A DNA stretch of 64,000 bases from Epiperipatus broadwayi (Eukaryota > Onychophora > Udeonychophora > Euonychophora > Peripatidae): the NCBI GenBank assembly GCA_028023455.1, contig JAQFVV010000273.1, forward strand, positions 932,989 to 996,988. Reading direction: 5' to 3'. Made by a program: the position numbers and the translations under genes. Positions 1 to 15,200 of the stretch are shown piece after piece (the stretch's first letter is position 1; each line of letters starts with the position of its first letter). The notes below the pieces were generated by a model, which did no database searches, was not told the origin of the DNA, and was given only the letters and a program-made list of their open reading frames with translations.

Positions 1-300
1 ATACTGAAGTGGCTGTATAGAAAAGTAAATGAGTTTGCTTATATACACAGTCTCATAAATACCATATCCACATGTCTTAACCTATAAGATGGAATTTAAT
101 GTGAGGTTTTTTAGTAATTTGTCCAGATGGAAACAAACATTCATTTTTTTTTAGAATTATGTAAGACAGTAAAAAAAACTAATTATCTATAATTGGTTAG
201 TGAAAGAACATCAAACTATGTTTGGTATAGAGTTCCTTTGTGAAGATAGGAACTGTTAGCAATGCCTATGTCTTGAATTAAGCTATTTGGATGCAGTTAT

Positions 301-479
<179 letters not shown>

Positions 480-579
480 TACAAACTAATACATGTAATA
501 GATATATTATTGAATTGGTTTAGAAAATTTAGTTGATGCAATTGTGAAATATACTTTAAAATATAAACACAATAATACA

Positions 580-3500
580 CATGGATAAATGGGTATTTGA
601 ATTTCTAGAATTTAAATAAACATTTAATTACATATCGATAACACTGAACATCTCTATAGAATTTATTTATTATTGCACTTTTGTAAAAACTACTTTAATA
701 TAAATCTTTTAAAGAAACTGATATTTTTTATTAAGTACAAAAATAGTAATTTACAAAGGAATCCCTTGAAGTTTGCAGATATGATGATTTGAAAGTATCT
801 GATAAAATCTTTAAATTATTAAGAAATTTTCTAGAAGATAAACAATATTTCTTATCTTTTTCTTCTCTAGCAATAATAATTTTATGTGAGAAATCTGTTT
901 AATTCTTTTTTACAGAAACTTTATTAAAGTTATCATTACTGAATTAAAATTATTATTCATATCGTTGTTATGATAAAATAACTTTTCTTTGAATGTAGAA
1001 AAATATTTTATATTGTATGTACTTAAAAAAGAAAAATAAAGTAAATGCAAACATTTGATTTCTTCTATCAAAGAACTACTTAAAATAACATTTTAACTTA
1101 TATATAAGTAATAATTTTTAAAATATACTTTTTCTACGAAAAAAAAAGAAGTTTAATAAAAAAATAATATTTAATGAATATTTACAAAGTTTCTTAATCA
1201 CTTGCTCTGAAGAAAGAAGGAAAAGGGTCAACTTGACGACACAATGTTTTTTTTTTTTGCTCTGGTTAATATTTAAACTAATTAAATATAATTATAAATC
1301 ATTTTACAATTACAATGAGATTTCTTAAAACAATTGTGATAAAATAATAAAAAAAGCATTTAACAATTGTCAACTGTAAATAATAAAACTTATATAGGTC
1401 AATGTAAATTCTTTGTTCCATGTTTATAACATATATGATTCAACTTAATAATGCAGATTCTCATTTTAAATATAAATAACATTAAAATAGAGATCATTAA
1501 ATGGCCTAAGAAACTTCCAAGAAATATCAAACTATAAAACGATGCTTAAAAGTTGTCACTTTATTATAACTTACATGAAGGTTTGCATGTGAAGACAAAT
1601 TAAATGGAATGCTTGCATATATATTATAACAAAGTATTTTTAACATATGTATGCCATGTTTTTATTTTTTATTTTTTTTTAATATTTTGTTTTACCTAAA
1701 TACTCATTAATAAACTAATATTAACTCAAGAATAGTGTTGTCTTAATAAAATATGGGTCTACTAATATAATGGTTCTCCTTTGTGAATAATGTAAAAAGT
1801 ATAACATTGCCATAAGACGAATAGGACCATGACCCTGTATTCAGATTATTCTCTTCAAGCGATTTAATACTCCCCGTGATCTTAATTAACATTTTACGTT
1901 ATAAAATTCAACAAAAGCTTTTAAATTATATATTTCTTATAATTTAAAAGATTTTTTAGAATCTGTCAATTTTGGTTTACTTTATGTCTTAGATAGAATT
2001 AAAGATGGTGTGTGCTCTCTCAAAAAATATTTAAATATTATTATTATGATTAACCAATCCCAAATAGTGTAATTTGTTTTTCTTGAAATCAAATATAAAA
2101 GCACTCCATCAATTTAAATAATATATATATAATAGGCTGACAAACATTGAACTATAACAAAATTTTACATTTTTAATTTACAAAATATACTGTGACTTCG
2201 TTTATATTCTAAAATATGTTGTAACTGTAAGCAGAATATTTCTTAAAATTCAGGTTGTAAGTAAACAATATATTTTATATTTGCAATGAACTGAGGGTTA
2301 ATTATATGATTGAATTTAATCATTAAATTAAGAGTGAAACACAAAATTTCATGAATTATTTCTATAATAAAAGAACAAACTAAAAAAAAGAAGGAAAATT
2401 TTTATTATATATATAAAAGTTTTCTTTATTATTTTTGATGTTTATGTTTTTAAAGATTGATAATTTTAATGTGAGATATTTTTGGGATTTTTCTAAAAGT
2501 AATAATGATAATTTAATAAATTTTATAATGATAATTTATTGATTAAAAACAATAGATTCATAGAGGTAGTCATATCTCATAATGTGAAGTTTAGTTAGAC
2601 TATTTTATGACATCATAGATAATTTAGATAAATACACATTAATAATAATCTAGTACAAACTGAAAGAGTCATTCCATAATTTGGTTTAACATATTTTGGA
2701 TTTGAACTGTCAATCTGATGAAATCCAATATAATATATTAACATCTGATTAGCAATCAAATTCCCTTCAATTCTTATTCAATGATAATGCATCCAGTTTT
2801 CTATTTACTAAGAAAACATTATTAAATTAAAAATGGGAATTACATAAATGACATGAATGTCCATTGATTATTATTTGTCCTTTATCTCTAATATTTAATC
2901 ATTATCACATTGTTCTACAACATACAAATTGTTCTAGTTCAAGAAAATATGTACACTGAGAATAATAATGTATGTAGTGTATATTGTAATATAGGAGAGT
3001 TTGCAACTCAGGTCAAATTAGGTCTAACAAGTTTCTAAATCAAATTTAAAACAGAGAAATAAGAATTATTTTTTTAAGGCTTTTTTTTTTCAGAATAGCA
3101 AGTATTAAACAAATCAAATGTGTAATATTTGTTAAATAATAATAATATGACATATTTTGGACATTTTAAATAAAAATATGAATTTTCAAAGTTTATTAAG
3201 AATAGTTCTAAAAGAAAGAGACAAGTATAAAGAAAAATAAAGAATAAAAAAATATTCAATTTATTGTCATTTTCCTTATTCTTTTTGTAATTGGTTGGTT
3301 AAACATTTTGAACATTAGCTGAATAAAACTTTATTTCATCTGTTAATTTTGTTAACAGAAGCTAAGCATGCTTTCAGCTGGGGAATCCAGGTTCATAGCA
3401 CACCTATGGCTTTACCAACCAAAAGAACATTCAGCTATAGTTAACATAATTAATATACAAATTACACCTTTACTTAGTTAACATTCAAAACATTGAGAAA

Positions 3501-5335
3501 AACAATTATAAAGAATAAAATAAATATATATTTTTCTCTCTTTAGTAAAATTATCTATCTGTATGTTTATTATTTTTTAAAATGATAAAAAATATTAATA
3601 TTTTGTTAAAGGTTGTTTTTTTTAATTAATTAAAGTTGATTTTTTTTTCTCTCCGTCTCTTTAAAAAAATGATTTTTTTTTGCAAATTAATGGATCATCC
3701 TGTCTGTAGTAATAAAAAAATACTACAGAGAAATTTTTCAATAATTAGGGACTGACTGGATTTTTTAATTAATTAAAAAAAATCTTTTTGTCAATCAGAC
3801 AAAATTTAATGTTATATAATTCATGAAATAATGTGTGATTGAATGAATAACAATATGTTTTAAAAATTAAGATAGGAGTAGAGTTGGTATTAGACTTCAG
3901 TGACTATTCTATAACAGGAATTCTATGTTGATCCAGTTGCAGAAATGAGATCTGTTCCTAACTATTATCGTCATACTGTTAAGTAATAGCAGTAGCAGTC
4001 TTGGTTCTGCTGTTAAAATGTGAGTAGGAGTAGCAGCTCAGAACTTGAGAGGAGAACAGTGACAAGTTGAGATTGTAGTTTAAAATTAGACAAACCTCAT
4101 TTCAAGTTTGCAAAAATGCTTTTTTCAATGGAGTTACAGAAAACTATGTGCTAAACTTTAAATGAAGTCTAGACATTAGCAAAATTACTTGTAATCTATT
4201 TCAGTAACAGAAAATATAGTTGAAGGAGTATATTTCTGGTAGAAATTTCAAACAAGTCTGTGTGTTTATCTATAATCATGTCTGTCTGAACTTATGCTAA
4301 GTAATCTAGATATCTGTGTTAATGTGAAAAATTTTAATTGTTACTGGATAAATTTAGTATATTTTAACCTGACCTGAAAATGTGTATTATTTTTGAAATT
4401 AATATCACAATGGAAAATTCAACTTGTATTATTTTATCTTGGAACATAATATCATTTTAAACTGAAAACATAAACCTACAAAAATAAAGAGTAACTTTTC
4501 ATGGAAATAATGTATAAATCTAACCTGTGTTAGACTATCCTGGAAACTCTTATTACAATTTTAAATTGAACATTTGAGTAAACCAGAAAAAAGTAACTAA
4601 AAGAAATTAAAAATTATAACTATAAAAGAAGAATTAAAAAAATAATACTTCACCATGTTTTATAGTGTGCACAATAACATTTACAAATAATTTTTAATAA
4701 TATTAATAATAAATAACTATAATGGATATTTTAGTTGTTTTGTTCTAAACATTATTTTTATTCTTTCAAAATGTTAAAATATATGGAATTTTATCATTTG
4801 CATATTAAAAGGGAGAAAAGTTTTAATTAATTTTAAATTTTTAGGCTTTTATTGCGAAATGTTTTCACACTAATTATTGAAAAAAAGTAAAAAAAAGTTT
4901 TAGCTAATCATATTTATCTTTTATTATGAAAGTTTGATTTTAAATATAATCATTGTAATAAGGAAATGAGTGAGCTAAAGTAAATATTAAATGATAATAT
5001 GAATCAATAAAAAATAATATTGTTTCATACAATTACATATCTAATTATAGAATATGTGTCAGATTTAAAATTGTTATGTTATCATACTTTTCAGAATTTT
5101 CTGAATTTATTATTAATTAGTAAATTTTATTTAATAATTGTTAAAAAGTAGGTTCTAAAATTATTTTCTTTCTGTATTTACGTCTTATTTCTCCAGCTAT
5201 CTGTTTTCTTGAGAATCAATGTGTGGTGTGTAACTTAATTTCATCATAGGGCATGCATTTAAATTATATCATACATCAATAAAACTATTTAACATAAAGT
5301 AAATTAAGCAGTGACATTTATATTTTCTTTTATTC
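580..5335. other. AT-rich stretch without recognisable gene
   Basis: A/T homopolymer runs and short AT tracts throughout, with no open frame beyond about 60 codons and no recognised protein. A slightly less AT-rich patch with AGTAGCAG-type words lies at about 3960-4080. I see no RNA gene or element ends here. Confidence 0.7.
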
Positions 5336-6305
5336 ACTATAACAATCCCTAGGGTCCTTTACATTCTAAGCTATTTCATGAGCAATACTGTCTAAAGTAT
5401 ATAGATGTTGGGACATACATTTGTGTGTACACATCCATATATATTTCAGGATGGTGCAAACATAAATGTAACATTTTAAAGTCCATTGACTATAATTTTT
5501 ATACAGATTACAAATTGGAATATAGATGCCACTGATATATGTATGTTCTGACAAAAGTTTAACCATTGTTTTATATGTCTTAAGTTTTGCATTGGCTAGA
5601 TAATTTGCCTACCTTTTGTTATTGACATTATTTTAGACCTATTCACAAGGGACAACCAATGATTAATTTTGTTTAATATTGGTGATGTAATTTATTATTA
5701 CTATTATAACTATTACTTTTATTAAATGCTTATTTTCTCTTTTTTTTCTATATATGCAGATGACTATTCCATGCAATGGGGAGATGGAAAACAAAATCAT
5801 CCCAACTGAATATTTATAATAAGTGAATTAAACTTGCCAAATAATACTCATCAACACATGTAAAAGGAGCTTGTGATAATTAGCATTTAAAAGATAAATA
5901 GTTATAACAATAATTGGTCATATCACTAGTAGGTTAATTATCTAGTCAGTGCCAAATGTAATATATATAAAACAATCATTGAATTTTCATCTTCACATAC
6001 CCATATCAGTCCTAAAATTTATATCATATTGGAAATGATGGAATTCTGATATTTAGTGATTATCAACAATTCTTAGACACAAGATACCATGAATGTATTA
6101 TCGATTTATATACTAATTTACAATCAATATAATTAAAATGCAGTGAATGGACTTTAAAATGTTACATTTATGTTTGCACCATCCAGAGATCTATATGGAT
6201 GTCTAAATTCAAATATATATCCACTCAATTGTATATGTTAACTATTATTGTTCATAAACTAGAACAGGTTTACAAGGACACTAGGAATTGTAACAGTTAT
6301 ATATG
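5336..6305. repeat. Diverged palindromic repeat, about 0.97 kb, axis near 5.79 kb
   Basis: The left arm (5336-5785) recurs in inverted orientation in the right arm (about 5800-6305). A block at 5455-5490 (GGTGCAAACATAAATGTAAC and following) is found reverse-complemented at about 6146-6182. The block at 5590-5612 (tggctagataat) is reverse-complemented near 5940-5955. The axis carries a G/C-containing hairpin at 5778-5803 (GGGGAGATG facing CATCCC). No coding capacity. It may be a foldback or MITE-like element; terminal duplications were not resolved. Confidence 0.7.
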
Positions 6306-6549
6306 CTTTAATCTATTTTATGTTAAATAGATTTACTGGTATAAGCTAAAAATCAGCTAAAGCACAATATTATGATAAAAGTAAGACACAAATACATCAT
6401 CCAATTACAGAATGAATGTCTGGAAAAATAAAGCCACCAACCTACATAAAATATAAGTTTTTGAAATTATTTTTATGTTGGAAACTATCCCAGTAACAAT
6501 GGCTAAGTTATAATGGATTGAACTTATGAATTGTATTTTTCTTGTTTAC

Positions 6550-7120
6550 TATCATAGTTTCTAGAGTCTTTGTAATCTCTAGCTAGTTCATGAGCAATAG
6601 CATTTAATTTATACATATGCAGGGGTATGCATTATTGGACTTCCATACAGTTTTCTGAATGTTGCAATGGTTAAGATCACTTTAAAAGTCTATTCACTAC
6701 ACATTGTTTGTATGGACTGAAAATTAACTTATATCTGGCCTCTACACTCATAGAGCAATGTGTCCAGAGCTTTGACCATAATTACCATATATCAGGATCA
6801 CAACAGTTTTTTGTTGTAATACATAGTTTAGCTTTTAAATATATGTATACAAAAGATTACTTTAACATTATTCCCTGAATGTGCACTGACTAGATAATAA
6901 GACTACATTTTGATATTGAGCATACATTCAAACCTGTCACAATGGATGACTGTTAATTATTCATGCTTAATGTTGGCAGTGTAACTTATTATTATTATTA
7001 TAAGTACTTAATGGAGACTATGCTAATTTTCTTATGTAACTTTTATATTTGTTGATGGATATTCTTCACTGGGGATGATGATAAATACCATCACCCCAGA
7101 TCAATCTATATTTGTACCAT
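6550..7120 (+). repeat. Related half copy of the 5.3-6.3 kb repeat
   Basis: Direct but diverged copy of 5336-5815. Both share a block containing TTCATGAGCAATA (about 5378 and 6578), a 'gactagataat' block (about 5595 and 6888), a TTATTATTATTA stretch, and end at a G/C hairpin. Here the hairpin is CTGGGGATGATG (7069-7080) facing CATCACCCCAG (7089-7099). The right arm seen in the first copy is not evident, so this copy looks truncated or more decayed. Confidence 0.6.
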
Positions 7121-7234
7121 TATAATATATATGATTGTGTATGTAAAGAAGATGTTAATTTATCAATTTAAAAATTATAATTCTGCTGCTTTGCATTCAG
7201 TTAATATGTAGACATAAATAGACACAAACATCCC

Positions 7235-7237
7235 ACG

Positions 7238-7275
<38 letters not shown>

Positions 7276-7276
7276 G
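7235..7276. repeat. (CA)n(TA)n microsatellite
   Basis: A CA dinucleotide run passes directly into a TA run. The same compound form recurs at 10.17 kb, and its complementary form (TA then TG) at 53.49 and 57.73 kb. Confidence 0.95.
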
Positions 7277-7289
7277 TAATGATTGTTAT

Positions 7290-10160
7290 TTATTTGTATT
7301 CTTGCACAAGGCACATTTTGACTCAAGTCTTGGTATATACAATATAGATATGTTTCTCAGGTGCATGAACATTAGCAAAAGTATGCACATACCTGTCTAT
7401 TTAATGAATTCAGTGATGATGAATGAAAGTACCAGAAGAAAAAGAAACGTTGATATAAAAATACAAATTTTAATGCAATCAGAGTGCACTGAATTTTAAT
7501 AATACTTTAACACATCTCCTACAATATTTGAATTCAAGAGAGCCTAAACACACACACAGGTTTGGAGTCATTTGTTTCTGAATAACTATAATGAACATAG
7601 AAAATGAAAACTTTAATATAATCTGAATGAAAACATAGCCCAAATTTTTGCTCACCATTTGCAACTGAATAAATATATACTCTAAAGTTGAATGTCTTTT
7701 ATAACAAAATAAAATTATGAATCAAGGAAAAGAATCCTAATTTATTAATGCCCATGAATTGTAGCATCATTTATAAGAGAATAAAAATAATAAACTAAAA
7801 TAAAATAAATATCACTCAATGAATAACAACGGTACGCTTAACTTAGTAAAACAATGATAATAATATTTGTTGTAACCTCATGAAGCTAGAATAGAAATAA
7901 ACCATTGCTTCAAGCCATAATACTATATATATATATATATATATATTATAATAGTAACTTATAGTTATTATTATTTGTCTAACGTGTTTTATCTCTTATG
8001 AAATTATTTATAAATATAAAATTTATTTGACTATTTTATTATGTATACATATATAAACTATTTATATATACATGTGAGTTTTAAATAATACATACGTTAA
8101 GCTTTTGAATAAAATGCCAGATTTGGAATTGAAATGAATGATTTTATATATACTGAACTTTAAACAATATATATATTAATGTCAAGTTTTTTGAGTAAAA
8201 TGCCAGATTTGAGGTAGAATAATAAATAATTTTATATATATTTTATTATTAAATCTTAATGTCTACTGAACAATTAATATTTGAATAAAGCATGAACTTG
8301 TAATAACACACGAGCAGATTTATTCGTTCTCTTGTTATTAAGGAGAGGAAAAGAAAATCATTTCTCTTTAAATAACTTTTTATTTTATCAATACTACTGT
8401 TCAACGATTGAAATTTAAATATTAACTTTTCCAAATTAAGATAATCTGTGGATTAAAAGTCTGCAAGGAAAATATTTTAATTTTCTGTTAAATCTTAAAG
8501 GAATAGCAATATAAAAGAAAAGAACGTCTGTTTAAGTTTTTTGAAAACTACATTGTTTTAACACTTCCATTATTCTTCAGATATATATAAATTTAAGATA
8601 ATTATATATATATATATGATAAAACAATGTGCTTTGAGTAGAACAGCTTTGTATCGTAAAGGTTTTGAAACCAACCTTGCATGCTATTTTGAAATATTTG
8701 AAATATTAATTGAAAAGAACTTCTAATGATAATAGAAAAATGGAGATTAAAAACATCATCATTCGAAGAATATCTACTACATATTATATCAATCAAGTCA
8801 TTGGATATTATTAACAGTTTATCAATTAAGGATAAATATAATCATCATTATACCAATGGATTAATAATATACTTCGTAAAAGATCTTCATTAGGAAAATG
8901 AATTATAAACTTCAATATCTACTCTCAACTCTGGAAAATAAGTTTTCTTTAATATTTATTTATATATATTATAATAATGCTTATATTATTTTAATATGTT
9001 TATTATTATTATTATCTTTATTTCAAATTTGGCATCGCATCATTATATCTTAATAGGAAAATTATATTTAATATTAAATATAATTAATTGAAAGCTTGAT
9101 ATAATTCATCAAATTAGATGAAGGATATAAAGAATAGTTATTATTTAATAGATATTTTAAACAGGATTATATTGTATTTACTACATAATATTGTAAACGT
9201 TCAATGTATTTTATTTATCAAAAATACATATAATATATAAGTTATACAATTATAAATAGTACTTATATATTAGGAATTATGAAACATATAAATAAGAACG
9301 GTAAATAAGTTAATAAGTTACATAAATTATTAATTTTTGAATCCAGATATTGTTTTTATATGTCTGTTAATTTAAACTATTTTCTTTAATTTTTGAAAGT
9401 TTATTGTAGAATTGAATTTTATCATAGGGTGTTAAATAATAATATTATTTATTAATATTTTTAAAATGGTAAAATTCATTCGTATTTATTTATTAATATT
9501 TTATTATCTATTATATTATATTTTTTATTGTTTATTAAATATTGATTTATTAACTTGATCTCTTTGTCTAATTATTATTGAATTATATTATATTATATAT
9601 ATATATATATATATATGCTAATATTATAAATATCATATGAATATCAATTATAATTAATGCTTATATAAAGGCATATTAAATAATAACTTGTTTTGAAATT
9701 ATCCCTGAAAAGAACTAATTGCAAATTCTCCATGAGTTTGAATATCATGGCATAATGGTGACTGAAAGAGGGATGAAAGATGGATGAACTAGTCTAAATT
9801 ATATTAAAACTTATTTAAAGATTATTGAGCTAGCATAATAAAGATAGATATAATCATGGACTTAGTATTTCATCGATTCATTTCTAGCATACTACCTGAA
9901 GACCCAAAGTCCGATTGTAGTGAAATGCATATCCTCTTTCTAGGGAATTTAATCATCTCCTTATATTTAACAAGACCAACTTAGATTTTAAATGTAATCC
10001 ATTCTGTTATATTTGGCGAACCTAACTGTGAAGCATTAAGTTAATGATTTCCAAGCATTAAATATAATTGATTATGTTATATTTGGTATATCAACTGGGA
10101 TGATTAAATGCCGTTCTGTTATATTTGATGCCTCAACTAAGGCCTATCAAATAGGCCGTC
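7290..10160. other. AT-rich stretch with minor repeats
   Basis: No gene seen. It holds AT microsatellites near 7924-7947, 8602-8617 and 9589-9616. A diverged tandem duplication with a period of about 84 bases lies at about 8099-8245; both copies contain AAAATGCCAGATTTG. Near 10000-10140 are three degenerate copies of a block containing TGTTATATTTG followed by a CAACT-type word. Confidence 0.65.
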
Positions 10161-10163
10161 TCG

Positions 10164-10165
<2 letters not shown>

Positions 10166-10224
<59 letters not shown>

Positions 10225-10226
10225 GC
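10166..10226. repeat. (AT)n(AC)n microsatellite
   Basis: A long AT run of about 44 bases is followed by an AC run ending in CACGC. Confidence 0.95.
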
Positions 10227-10229
10227 ATT

Positions 10230-12055
10230 ATTTGAAATAGATTAAAGGCAAAGCAATAAAACTAGTTATCACTATCTCATAAATAATGGTATAAGTCTAT
10301 TATATAATTTTTTATAATAGAATGAAAATGATGAGAAAATATTACACAGATACACTTTAATATTCCCCACAAATTTACTCACTGTTTATAATAATACAAA
10401 CCTGTACCAAAAGCCGAATACTATTTCTATTTATATATAAACGAAACAATTCATGGATGGGTAAAATAATAATGTTAATATGTCTTACAACTTTGTATAT
10501 CAAATATATATAATTAAAAATATAACTCAATAATTGATTTCTAATTACATTTAAATAAAATAAAAATATTGCTAGCTCAGCTGTACTATTCAACTAATTT
10601 CAATATACTTTTATTAACTAAGTCCGTTATGATAAGATTAAATACTTAATAATAATAATGTAAAATAAATTAACCAAAAATATCATTCCATTTTCATTAA
10701 TGTAAAATATTATAAAATAAGATCATGCTATTGAATAATGTTAAGATTTTCAGTATCTACTCAAAACAATATATAAAATAAATGCTAGATTTCTATTTGA
10801 TATTTATTTAAATGTTATGGCCAAATCATGTCCAGTTCCTTTTTAGTTTAATAAAACTAAGTTATTAAAACTTTAGACCATAACTGTCAAAGCATATAAA
10901 AGATAGTTATATTTATTAAAATCAAATATTAGTATTAAAATTTAATATTTATACTAAATTTATGATTTACACTAATGGTCTTTTAATATAATTAAAGCAA
11001 ATCGCTCTAATTTGTAAATAATAAAATATATTACTATTATAAGTTTTATAACTGAATGAGATTATGATCTTTATATCTGTTTACTGATTCAATATAACAT
11101 TCATTTTAATCAATAATGATTTAAAATAAAATGTCACCACTTAATTGCAACTAGCTTTAGTCATCTTATAATATTAGTACATTTATCAATCATTGGGTCA
11201 ATGTATATGTAATTTCTATTCTAATATAACTGTTACTTATTACTAACAAAATAAAAACAATAAGCTTCTAAATGCTTATTAAATATTTAAGAATGTGAAA
11301 TTAGTTAACATATTGCTACATGAAATCTATACTTAGTCTAGTAATAAACATTAAATTCAATACAAAGAAAATATGTGATTATACTTTTTGCCCATCCTGT
11401 GTTTTGACTTATGAGTTACTTTTAACTGTTTGTAATTAATTATGTGGTATGATCAATTAGTGAATATCATCTCATGCAAATATGATTAACAAACAAATTT
11501 GCATTGTAAAATTGAATGACAACCAAACAATTTTACTTTTTTTAAATTAATTAATAATTTAATAACAAATCGGGACAAATTAAAATCAAAAATATATATG
11601 ACAAATAATCATTTAATATATTTGCATATAATATGATTATGTTTATGCAATCGATTTTCAATAGACATTAATTTCATATTTAAATATATGATTGCACATC
11701 AATTTCTATTTATTGGATATTTAATATAACACATATGTTTAATGTAACAAAAAAAAATTGTAGAACTTTTATACTTTCAAAAATATAAAAAAGTTAAAGA
11801 TATATTCTCTTCTTATACTTCATATAAAAATATAATTAATCTATGTATATATAAGAATTTATTTATTTGTTAATATAAATTTAAGAGTGCAAAATAAATT
11901 CTTATTACAATATGATCATTTGGAATTGCAATGTAAGTGATATACTTGAAGTTAATTTACAACTAGTAAATAAAAAAATGAATATTTTAAATTGAAACAA
12001 TAATTACTAAGCTGCAAGATATAAATTCAAGCCTAGGAAGACATAACTATTTAAT
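10230..12055. other. AT-rich stretch, nothing recognised
   Basis: Only short spurious open frames. No element ends or RNA gene seen. Confidence 0.6.
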
Positions 12056-12058
12056 TTT

Positions 12059-12212
12059 GGTATATAAATAGATCCCTACTTAATCTAATTATATATATAT
12101 ATATATATGAATAAATACTTCATAGCAATAATAATGGTATATAAATAGATCCCTACTTAATCTAATTATATATATATATATATATGAATAAATACTTCAT
12201 AGCAATAATAAT
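12059..12212. repeat. Perfect two-copy tandem duplication, 77-bp unit, spanning an AT tract
   Basis: The unit begins GGTATATAAATAGATCCC. The second copy starts 77 bases later (12136) and appears identical, including the internal (TA)n tract and the AATAATAATG end. Identity implies a recent duplication. Confidence 0.93.
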
Positions 12213-12214
12213 GA

Positions 12215-15200
12215 CAAATATAAGCAAACAACCTGAGTGAGTCTTTAAAAATGGCTTTCTAAAATGGTACCATAGTTCTGGTGCATATATTATATTTTTA
12301 AACCACAACATAATGGTGTTTAATTTATTTCAGAGAATGTTTAAATATTGCAAAGAGCTATGAGATTCAAAGCACATTTTATTAACTCAATATTTTCCAA
12401 ATATCCAATTTTTTTTTTCATTCAGAAAATATTTGATCTATATAATTATATAAATATGCAAACACTAATTTATATCCATGATGATGCAGTGTAAATATGC
12501 TTTCATTTAGCAAGTAATTAATTCATAAAACATTGCAAGTCAACAGATGGTAGTTTTATTTATGATGAAGCTATGGAAATTGAATTAATTACTATATGAT
12601 GTATAATTTAACTCTCAAACTTATAAAATTATATCAATAGGTAAACATAATCTTTATGTACATTTTATGTTGTTGGTGTTTAGGTTTCATCACTGAAAGT
12701 AGATAATATCCATTTTATAAAAGCAAAGATAGATTCAGATGATTTTTGAAAATGCTAAAAATTAATTGTCATACTTTTAATAAATTGTCATTTCTCATAA
12801 ATTCAACAATCCTGTCTTTCCAATGGATGAACATTATTTCTTTCAGCTCATCATTTCATCCATTTTACAACCATATACTTTAAAAAACAAATCGTAAAAA
12901 ACTTAGATTTACTTCACTTGAAGCCAAAATAGAGTGTTTTTTTCTATTCAGCTTTATTTATAACTTTTCCAATTGACGTCAAAATAAATATAGCCTTACA
13001 CTTTATTAATTCTTTAGCAACTTTAACCAGTGGTCTCTCAAATAAAAGTTTTATTATACAATAAGTAAAATAAATATTTTATAATTATAATATACAACAA
13101 ACATTTATGTTTTCATAAAACAAATATCATTCTGCATTACATGATCACTACTGTATGGGAAGTTTTGTCAGTTTAATTATCATTTTTCTATCCTGACATA
13201 AACTAAACAATTGATAATGAATTTTCATTATACTACTTTGGATATATATTTTCACATGTATAACTTTCTAGTCTAATATTATAGAAATAAAATAAGAAAT
13301 ATATTTGAGCTATTAAATATTTAGATGCATTATGTGTAATGTACTATGGTGAATGCAATAATGAAAATACATATAAAAACAAAGAACAATTTTATCCCAA
13401 CTATATGCTTTATTGTTGACATATTCATTTTAAAATGAATATAGTCAATTCACAATCATATACAAAACAATTAATAATAAATCTTTTTATATCAATATTA
13501 TCATTGTCATAGCAACACAGTTCAATACTTCATAGGTTAATATCCACCATCCAAATGATCAAGAAACAAAAAAAATAATGACTAACAATTTACTACATAC
13601 TGAAACTCATCTCAAACATCAGTAGGTACAATATATACATATAATGATGCAGTCAATATAATAAGATTTTAAAAAAATATGCCAATATTACTCAACAGCA
13701 TATTAAACCTTCTAAATCATCTATGTATATGTTCATTTGTATCTTCACTATGTATGTGTGTCAACATGTAAGAATAATTTACCTTATAATAAAATAACAA
13801 CCCGTGCATCTGAACTAAACAAGATATTCTGTTTTACTTATATATTACTCTTAATCATTTTTACAACAGAACAATTCTACAGAGTTTGTCATGCAAGAAA
13901 TCACAAGAGGCTATCAAAATTAATTTATTATGTTCAAATATAGGTTATTTAAAACCTAATTGGCAAAGAAAAACATGAAGTGCATTTAACAGGCTAACAA
14001 ATGTTTTTCTTTTATTTATATAATGTCTTATTAAAAAAATAAACTGATTGATTATTAATCATGTATACAGTACAAATCATTGTGCTTATTTGCAACTGAA
14101 AATACATCCTAGAAAAGCAAAAAGGTTACTTTTTCTTTCTATTTTTGTCTATATCTTAAAGCATAGTTAAGAGTGAAAACATATAAAGTCCTTAAAGAAC
14201 TACCTCATTTAAAATCTGAAAAAGTTTTTCAAATACACTTGGCAAGCAATTAAATTTTACTATTTAGTAAACAGATAATTTAGTTTAATTATGTTAATGA
14301 ATCAGAAAATTATGAATGATTAAGAAATTCAGTAATAATGCAAACAATCATTAGTCTTTATATACATTTTAACTACATCATTCCAAAAATATTTGGACAA
14401 TAGTGGTCTTTAGCATTTACTAATTTCTTTTTGTGGCTCAAGACTACAGGTACATATTTTTTTTTGCTTAATAATAAGCCATATACTTATTGCAAATATA
14501 ACCTTATATTGAACTTAGCACTCACTTATAAAATGGATATAACTAGTAAATGATCTAGAAAATAATTAAGGGTGTTATTGTAAGTCAACCATAAATAACT
14601 CTTAAGTATAATTCTGTTAAATAATTATACAGGTTCAACATATATATGGAAGACAATTTTTTTAAACTACTTTCATGCAAATATAACATAATCATGCACA
14701 CGATTAATAATTATGTTTAAATAAATTTTCCAATTATTTATGTGTACCAACAATCATCGACTGCTTTCATATTATTTTCAATAAAATAATTATGGTGTAA
14801 TATGCATAGGTGTAATTTTAATTAAATAATTAAAACTTTTCATATAAATTACAAAACACTAACTGCACTTTCATTACACAAATAAACATGCATTATGACT
14901 TATTTCTAAAGCTTAATCCCTGATATTCTCAATTTCTTTTCCATGGACCTACCTGGAGAATAGACTAATAGGTAATAATCTATATGTAAGAGGTAGGACA
15001 AAAACGTTTGTAAATGCTTCATCAAAAATACTTCACAAGAATGTATTTTCTCTAGCTGCACACCCAAGTCCATGTATATCAGATGAAATTTAAACTTTGT
15101 TATTACAATGATCATGTGTGTGCAAATATTATATAGCATAAATTGTTCAACACTTATGTATATGTATAAATAATCAGTGTATATACATGTATTATTATTA

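Noticed and set aside
1205-1240. CTGAAGA near GGAAAAGGGTC
   Set aside because: No stem II and no stem I; purine-rich chance match.
7302-7499. 65-codon open frame as a possible small gene
   Set aside because: AT-rich, without recognisable motif, splice context or homology pattern; expected by chance in a window of this size.
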